Both the position numbers and the translations under genes were made by a program. The notes under the pieces were generated by a model. The model searched no databases. It was not told the origin of the DNA and saw only the letters and a program-made list of their open reading frames with translations. Shown here one piece after another: positions 59,270 to 64,000 of a stretch of 64,000 bases of DNA. Position 1 is the first letter of the stretch; the number at the start of each line of letters is the position of its first letter. The stretch is from NCBI GenBank assembly GCA_014843695.1, contig CM026401.1, positions 53,281,320 to 53,345,319 on the forward strand, in the 5' to 3' direction. This DNA comes from Archivesica marissinica. Lineage: Eukaryota; Mollusca; Bivalvia; Venerida; Vesicomyidae.

Positions 59270-59665
59270 GTAGTGACGTGCTATTTTCATAATGAGAGAC
59301 ATACTGCCCCTGAATATTCTTTAAAAGTAGATAGGTCCTATTAAGTGTTTTTTTCTGTTTTTATCGTTGTTTCCTTTGCACAACATGCTAGCAATGTTAT
59401 GCCACTATCACTTCTTATGAGTTTTAAATTACTATATCTCGACAGATCTCATACAGTATATGCAATGGCTACTTATTTCTAAAATAATGTTTTCGGTTAA
59501 TTAACACGATTTGGATATAATCACATTTATCATACCGCAACATCTTGTTAGGGAACAACAGTAAAAACAAAGGATTCCAACTAAAAGGACCAATTTACAT
59601 ATTGGGATAAATCAGACTTTATCTGCCAAGGGAGGTAATAGAAAATTACAGATGTCTCTCATTGC
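59270..59665 (+). repeat. Dispersed element R, copy R4 (most complete)
   Basis: Starts about TATTTTCATAATGAGAGACA, includes ATACTGCCCCTGAATATTCT, TCTGTTTTTATCGTTGTTTC, TATATCTCGACAGATCTCAT and ends CTGCCAAGGGAGGTAATAGA. No array inside. Class unknown; no coding capacity or clear terminal repeats. Confidence 0.7.
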
Positions 59666-60220
59666 AACATCATTGTGCTCACGTTTCTAATTTACCAGGC
59701 GCGTAGTTGCCTTTACGCTACAATTCCCATGCTTGCACATTATATTCAGAAAGTGTTTTATTTTTGCTGGATATACAGTAGTCGATGAAAAACTGAACTT
59801 TTCATACGTGTTTGTTAGTGTATAAACGTGTCTTAAAAGGTGCCAGAGTGCACCATTTGATGTCTAGGTTTCAAAGAATGAGTGGGGAGAATGCCGCCAG
59901 ACCACCTACCGGGTTCGCACGTTTGGTGTTCAAATGGGGTTGTACATCATTTTAAGCTGGCTACGCCGCTGTTTACTAATTACATTGTACAATGTGTTCC
60001 CTATATTGAATATAGTAATACAGTCGAGTTAACACATACCTTCTACAGTGAAATATACATGTGGACTGAGTGATCCGTCTCCACCGAGAGTAAAATACCA
60101 GAGAATGCAATTCAGCACATTGGGAACCTATGAATGGTTTTTTTTATTTTACAGTTCACACATATGTCTGAAAGATTTTTCTCCATATTATTTCAATATC
60201 GGATCGATAACGGATAGACA
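59666..60220. other. Intergenic sequence, nothing recognised
   Basis: An open frame at 59,882-60,073 has no recognisable family, splice context or start context and is not called. Confidence 0.4.
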
Positions 60221-60222
60221 TG

Positions 60223-60500
60223 TGGCATCCGTGGTCCAGTGGTAGAGCGTCGGATTTGGAATCGAACGGTCCCGGGTACGATACTCGGTCAGGCCACGTA
60301 TGTAGTGTCATTGAGCAAGGCACCTCACACACATTGCTTAGTACTGGTTAATCGCTTAGGTCAACTAAGCCTGCCCAGGAAAACATGTCTAAGTCCCCGC
60401 GAGGGGTTTGACATTAAAGGACTATACATACATGGGGTCAACATGCTGTCCATTATCCGATATGTCCATGCTGACTGGGTATACGGTTTTATATTAAAAT
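60223..60500 (+). repeat. SINE-F copy, tRNA-derived
   Basis: GCATCCGTGGTCCAGTGGTA (A box) and CCCGGGTACGATACTCGGTC (B box region), then GAGCAAGGCACCTCACACAC and CCCCGCGAGGGGTTTGACAT. The sequence goes on past a tRNA end, so it is not a tRNA gene. Only copy here. Confidence 0.6.
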
Positions 60501-60539
60501 AAGTGCAAGGGAGCGTTAGGCAACCGCAGCGCTTATTTT

Positions 60540-61200
60540 GTATACAACCTTATAAATATGTGATCAATAACAAACTTAACAGATTGATGTCAGTAGTCCA
60601 GTAGAGCAGTGGCCTATGGCCTGCGCAGTTAAATTCTATGCGTCAGAACTCCAAACCATGTTTTATTCGCCAAAAACAATGGAAAGACAAATACTCTTGG
60701 GTGATATTAAAATGGATGAACTATTATACATCGTTAATCTCTGTTCAAGAGTCGTCTTGAAACGTAATTTGTTTTGTCATGTACGACTACGACATTTGTC
60801 GCACACCAATCATCATTAAGCCACGATTTCTAAAAATGTATATGTGTGTTTGTACACAATAAATCCAAGACGATTATATTTTGAAAGAATAAATATCAAT
60901 TTAACACATACACATTTGTCTAAGACATGCCATCCTTCCATGTATCTGTAAATAGTTAATACAGTTATAATCAACAGCAGAATACCCGCCCCATGAATAT
61001 CCGCTGAGAATGAACTTGTTTTGTTTTTCATTCAAAGAGCCATCCACGTTAATTCAAATGCATCTTTGTTCACAATTTATATATAGGTAGAAAGTCATTA
61101 ACACGATGTTTTGCAACAGTTGTAACAAAATACGTACATAAGCGGTTCATACATTTTACGTACTAAACTGTATTATGTGTATGCATATTTCATATCTCTG
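60540..61200. other. Intergenic sequence, nothing firmly recognised
   Basis: An open frame at 60,616-60,819 (MACAVKFYASELQ...) has protein-like composition but no known motif or splice support. Confidence 0.3.
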
Positions 61201-61209
61201 AGACTACAC

Positions 61210-61640
61210 AACAGCCGCTTAAAGCATTGCGTGACGTCTCGTACTCATGTCTTCCCAGTGATCAATGTAGCAACCAGAACAGCCGTTTAATTTATTACCG
61301 TAATTGATGTGACGTCTCGTCACCAGGTCTTCCCAGTGATCAATGTAGTAACCAGAACAACCGTTTAATTTATTACCGTAATTTACGTGACAACCGTAAC
61401 AGTCACTCTTAATACATGATAGTAGTAGCGTCTCGTACAGTCCTTTAATGCATGACGTGGCGTCTCGTACTCGGGGTTTTCCCCGGTGATCTTAGTAGCA
61501 GTCTGAACAGTCCTTTAATGCATGACGTGGCGTCTCGTACTCTGGGTTTTCCCGGTGATCTTAGCAGCAGTCTGAGCAGTCCTTTAATGCATGACGTGGC
61601 GTCTCGTACTCGGGTCTTCGCGATGATCAAAGTAGCAGCC
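61210..61640. repeat. Degenerate 62-85-bp minisatellite, about 6-7 copies
   Basis: GACGTGGCGTCTCGTACTCG and GACGTCTCGTCACC marks recur with CCTTTAATGCATGACGTGGC; right-hand copies (61,440-61,640) are nearly identical, left-hand ones diverged. It would fall in the 3' untranslated region of the putative gene at 61.7-62.7 kb. Confidence 0.85.
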
Positions 61641-61656
61641 GGAACATAAATCGATT

Positions 61657-61874
61657 TCACAAACAGTACAGTATCCAAGACCATGTCGAAAGACCCCCTA
61701 TATTTCCGCAAGGGTTACATTTTGTTTTGGGTTTCTTTAATTCCTCTTTAGCACTATTAGACGCATCCTCACTGTGTCCACTCACAGCTTCTGTTTCTTT
61801 ATTGTTTGAGTCCATATTCTGGTTTGGCTCACAACGCAATCCATCAATTTTATTTTTAATATCATGAACACTCT
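61657..61874 (-). CDS. Putative terminal exon: cytoplasmic tail of an unknown membrane protein
   Basis: 218 bp with acceptor TTCCTTACCTCAG, ending in TGA. It encodes SVHDIKNKIDGLRCEPNQNM, then a polar, acidic and lysine-rich stretch (SEDASNSAKEELKKPKTKC) and NPCGNIGGL. The phase (one base in from the previous exon) fits the exon at 62,607-62,724, giving LETHESVHD at the join. On the minus strand AATAAA sequences occur at about 61,291 and 61,371, suitable as polyadenylation signals. No family recognised. The composition argues for real coding sequence; the plus strand here also has a donor-like GAGGTAAGG, which is the main doubt. Confidence 0.4.
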
Positions 61875-62114
61875 CTGAGGTAAGGAATGCTATTATAATA
61901 TATTGTTCAGCTAAGGGATCAATTGAATTCGATAGCTGTGCTCAGACGTTTGTATGTTGACAATTGATTACCACATGAGTTTGAAAATTTATAAAATATT
62001 ATAAAGGCTAAATATACAATCTCTACACGTGTTTTAATAAAAAATACATAAATATGTATGCTATATGCACACATATTTGGCACTTCTCCCCATGTCATCT
62101 GAACATCGATGTTT

Positions 62115-62598
62115 CTTAAAGCGATATTACATCGCAAAAAGCAAATATAATGCATTTTTTCCCGTATAAATGCATGACTGCTACAAATTCTTCAGAATAA
62201 ATTCGAACACTAACATAGAATCAATAAACAGTGTTTTTGTGGATTGAAAGTATGATTTCATATAACGGTCATCCATGCTCGTGAATTGACGCGTGTTTTG
62301 TCCTCGGAGTCAATACTAAACGCTATATAATTTAACTAAGAATAGTCTACAAATATATAGGCACACATGTGAGATAAACGGTAAATCTGTACCATAAATC
62401 GTGTTATTCAGGATTCACTAGTTGTACTACGCATGGATGTTTACATTATTTTATTACATCAACAAACCGCGTATACGACGTTCATGTATTAGTTTGTATA
62501 TTAGCAAATATTTGGGGGGAAATTATACCATATAATAGGAAAATACATTCTGTAGAAATCTGTGTTTTAACTGAATGATGTAATGTCGCTTTAAAGTA
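62115..62598. mobile_element. TTAA-flanked inverted-repeat element (second copy of the 7,451 family)
   Basis: Ends TTAAAGCGATATTACATCGC and GATGTAATGTCGCTTTAA; interior GTGTTTTTGTGG, CATATAACGGTCATCC and AACAAACCGCGTATACGACG match the 7,451-7,953 copy. It lies in the intron of the putative membrane-protein gene. Confidence 0.8.
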
Positions 62599-62606
62599 AT
62601 AATTAC

Positions 62607-62724
62607 CGTGTGTTTCTAAAAATAGCTCTGGGGTTGCCTGGCGTCTAAGTTGCAGTTTGTGAACAAACCTGGCTACAACCAATGAGACAAGTGTGAGCCC
62701 CGAGACAACCAGACAGTTCCACAG
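62607..62724 (-). CDS. Putative exon with one transmembrane segment, unknown protein
   Basis: 118 bp encoding LWNCLVVSGLTLVSLVVARF followed by VHKLQLRRQATPELFLETH. A hydrophobic stretch of about 20 residues followed by basic residues is the pattern of a type I membrane protein's transmembrane segment and stop-transfer. The donor is G|GTAATT and the join to 61,874 keeps frame. Problem: the expected acceptor reads CTTACG rather than CTTACAG, so it is either one base short (assembly or polymorphism) or the gene is dead here. No extracellular exons were identified upstream. Confidence 0.35.
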
Positions 62725-62842
62725 CGTAAGCGAAGGAGATTACAACGTTATTAAGAAAGAATAAAGAAGCCAAGCCCACTAAGCATCATACGGAAATCGC
62801 AATGAAAATGTTACGAACCTACAACGAGAGAGGACATATGTT

Positions 62843-63016
62843 TATTCAAATTTATCTTAGCTCGATTGCGAAACATGAAGGAAAGAGAAGAGGCAATGTG
62901 GAATTTAAATGCATTGCCTAAGGGCACAACCGTAACGGCTCCAGTGGGGCTCAAACTCCGGACCCTTCACACCTGAAGTGAACGCGCATCAACTGCGCTA
63001 TCACGACTCCCACACT
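62843..63016 (-). repeat. SINE-A copy with internal deletion
   Basis: AGCTCGATTGCGAAACATGA jumps from the tail straight to GAAAGAGAAGAGGCAATGTG (plus strand), losing about 70 bp; the head ends ACTGCGCTATCACGAC. Confidence 0.88.
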
Positions 63017-63227
63017 AGAGGACATGACACCAGGAACCTGGATATAATCACACTATCCTAATGGCAGTGAGTTACGCGGGTGTCAATGCTCAGCTTTCTG
63101 TGCAGTTGCAGTTTTTCGATCGTTTAATGTCAAAGAAACTTCTTCTGATATAGTACCGACATCAATCTGTCGCGATGGCGGTGCATTCAAGTTTTACAAA
63201 TGATTTAAAGATGTATGTACATGTATA

Positions 63228-63905
63228 GTGGCTAATAGGTTAAAAACGTCCAGTACGAGTCTATCGGAGAATAACCGGCTGCGCTTCCCTCTTGAAACTG
63301 TCGATGGTAGGGCGGCCTCTCACGACTGTTTGAGGGAGGCTGTTCCAAAGTATGATGGTGTCGGGGAAGAATGACTTCTGATAGCAGACAGTCCTGGCTA
63401 CAACCTCGCAACTGTCTCACAGCCAATGTTGAAACTGTCGATGGTAGGGCGGCCTGTTTGAGGGAGGCTGTTCCAAAGTATGATGGTGTCAGGGAAGAAT
63501 GACTTCTGATAGCAGAGTCCTGGCTACCTCCTCGCAGCTATCTCGCAGCCCATGTTGAGCATCAGTGAGCACAGAATGCTGGTCCATGTGATGCATGGTT
63601 GAGCGGCTGACAATGTGCTCTAGCGTCTTACACGTTATGGCTGTCAGGCTAGCCGGTCTGTAATTTTACGCTGTGCGTATGTCGCCCTCTTTGAAGATAT
63701 GGACTACGTTGGCGCCTGTCCAATTATCAGGTATGGTGCCTTGGTCCAGCGAAGCCTGAAAGAACAATGCGTGTATGGGAGCTAGATCGGGTGCAAGTTC
63801 CTTCAACAGTCTTGCAGGTAGTTGGTCTGGGCCGGAGGCCTTGTGTGGATCCAGACACCCTCCTTGGTGCCATTGTTGTTGTTCACTGATGGCTCTCGGT
63901 CCCAT
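63228..63905 (-). pseudogene. LINE reverse transcriptase relic, internally deleted
   Basis: 63,660-63,870 on the minus strand encodes KASGPDQLPARLLKELAPDL and PDNWTGANVVHIFKEGD, the N-terminal reverse transcriptase region of a CR1/Jockey-like LINE, continuing in disrupted frames as YRPASLTAITCKTLEHIV and QHGL. The catalytic palm is deleted, and 63,230-63,400 encodes the element's C-terminal end (FFPDTIILWNSLPQTVV). Different from the LINE at 9.1 kb. Confidence 0.75.
63300..63560. repeat. Tandem duplication of about 130 bp inside the LINE relic
   Basis: GAAACTGTCGATGGTAGGGC, GGAGGCTGTTCCAAAGTATG and AGGGAAGAATGACTTCTGAT (or GGGGAAG) each occur twice about 130 bp apart, with small deletions in the second copy. 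Confidence 0.88.
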
Positions 63906-63956
63906 GTCAGGGATAGTATTGGCATTTTCAGTCTTGTTGAAAATATTAGCAGCAAA

Positions 63957-64000
63957 CAGACGGATATGTAGTCCAGTGGTAACAAGCTGGACTAGTAAGG
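63957..64000 (+). repeat. Start of a SINE-B copy
   Basis: CAGACGGATATGTAGTCCAG, then TGGTAACAAGCTGGACTAGT; the rest lies beyond the window. Confidence 0.8.

Noticed and set aside
59882..60819. Three short plus-strand frames (63-87 codons)
   Set aside because: One is in SINE-F; the others have no motif, splice border or start context that supports a gene.

Overview
This is a eukaryotic (invertebrate animal) nuclear window. It is intron-rich and crowded with tRNA-derived SINEs, small inverted-repeat DNA transposons, LINE fragments and about eighteen tandem-repeat arrays that together cover roughly half of the 64 kb. The main gene is the 5' part of a contactin on the minus strand, with an N-terminal C-type-lectin-like domain. 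That domain order (lectin-like domain, then Ig domains) is the arthropod/protostome contactin form. Together with the repeat style it suggests a protostome, probably a mollusc; the phylum call is inference and not firm.

Layout. Contactin reads from right to left. The signal-peptide exon is at 50.7 kb. The lectin-like domain lies on four exons (42.4, 41.3, 40.1 and 38.8 kb), Ig1 on two (16.0 and 15.0 kb), Ig2 on two (7.3 and 6.3 kb) and Ig3 on two (4.7 and 2.5 kb). All eleven exons have GT/AG borders and compatible phases and join into one open frame of about 485 codons. Ig4-6, the FN3 domains and the C-terminus must lie left of position 1. The introns hold the repeats: a 22-bp array at 1-1979, a 44-bp array at 3.94-4.43 kb, a 5'-truncated LINE at 9.1-11.5 kb followed by 18-bp and 25-bp arrays (11.55-14.18 kb), and an intron 6 that is almost all tandem repeat. 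Intron 5 is a 22.15-kb array of a 41-bp unit with higher-order structure (16.26-38.41 kb). Intron 1 has 14-bp, 82-bp and 63-bp arrays (42.45-46.57 kb).

Right of 50.9 kb is upstream/intergenic sequence. It holds SINEs, a solo LTR with primer-binding site embedded in a SINE, a 22/23-bp array (53.78-54.55 kb), a 1,000-N assembly gap (55,820-56,819), and two minus-strand exons that may be the transmembrane and cytoplasmic end of an unidentified membrane protein (62.7 and 61.8 kb). The window ends in a rearranged LINE relic (63.2-63.9 kb) and the start of another SINE.

The very long open frames across 16-38 kb are artefacts: the 41-bp unit has no stop in any minus-strand frame. The most notable results are (1) a contactin gene that is easily missed between repeats, (2) an intron that is about 98% one higher-order minisatellite, and (3) two unrelated arrays that start at the same internal point of one dispersed element, called R here.
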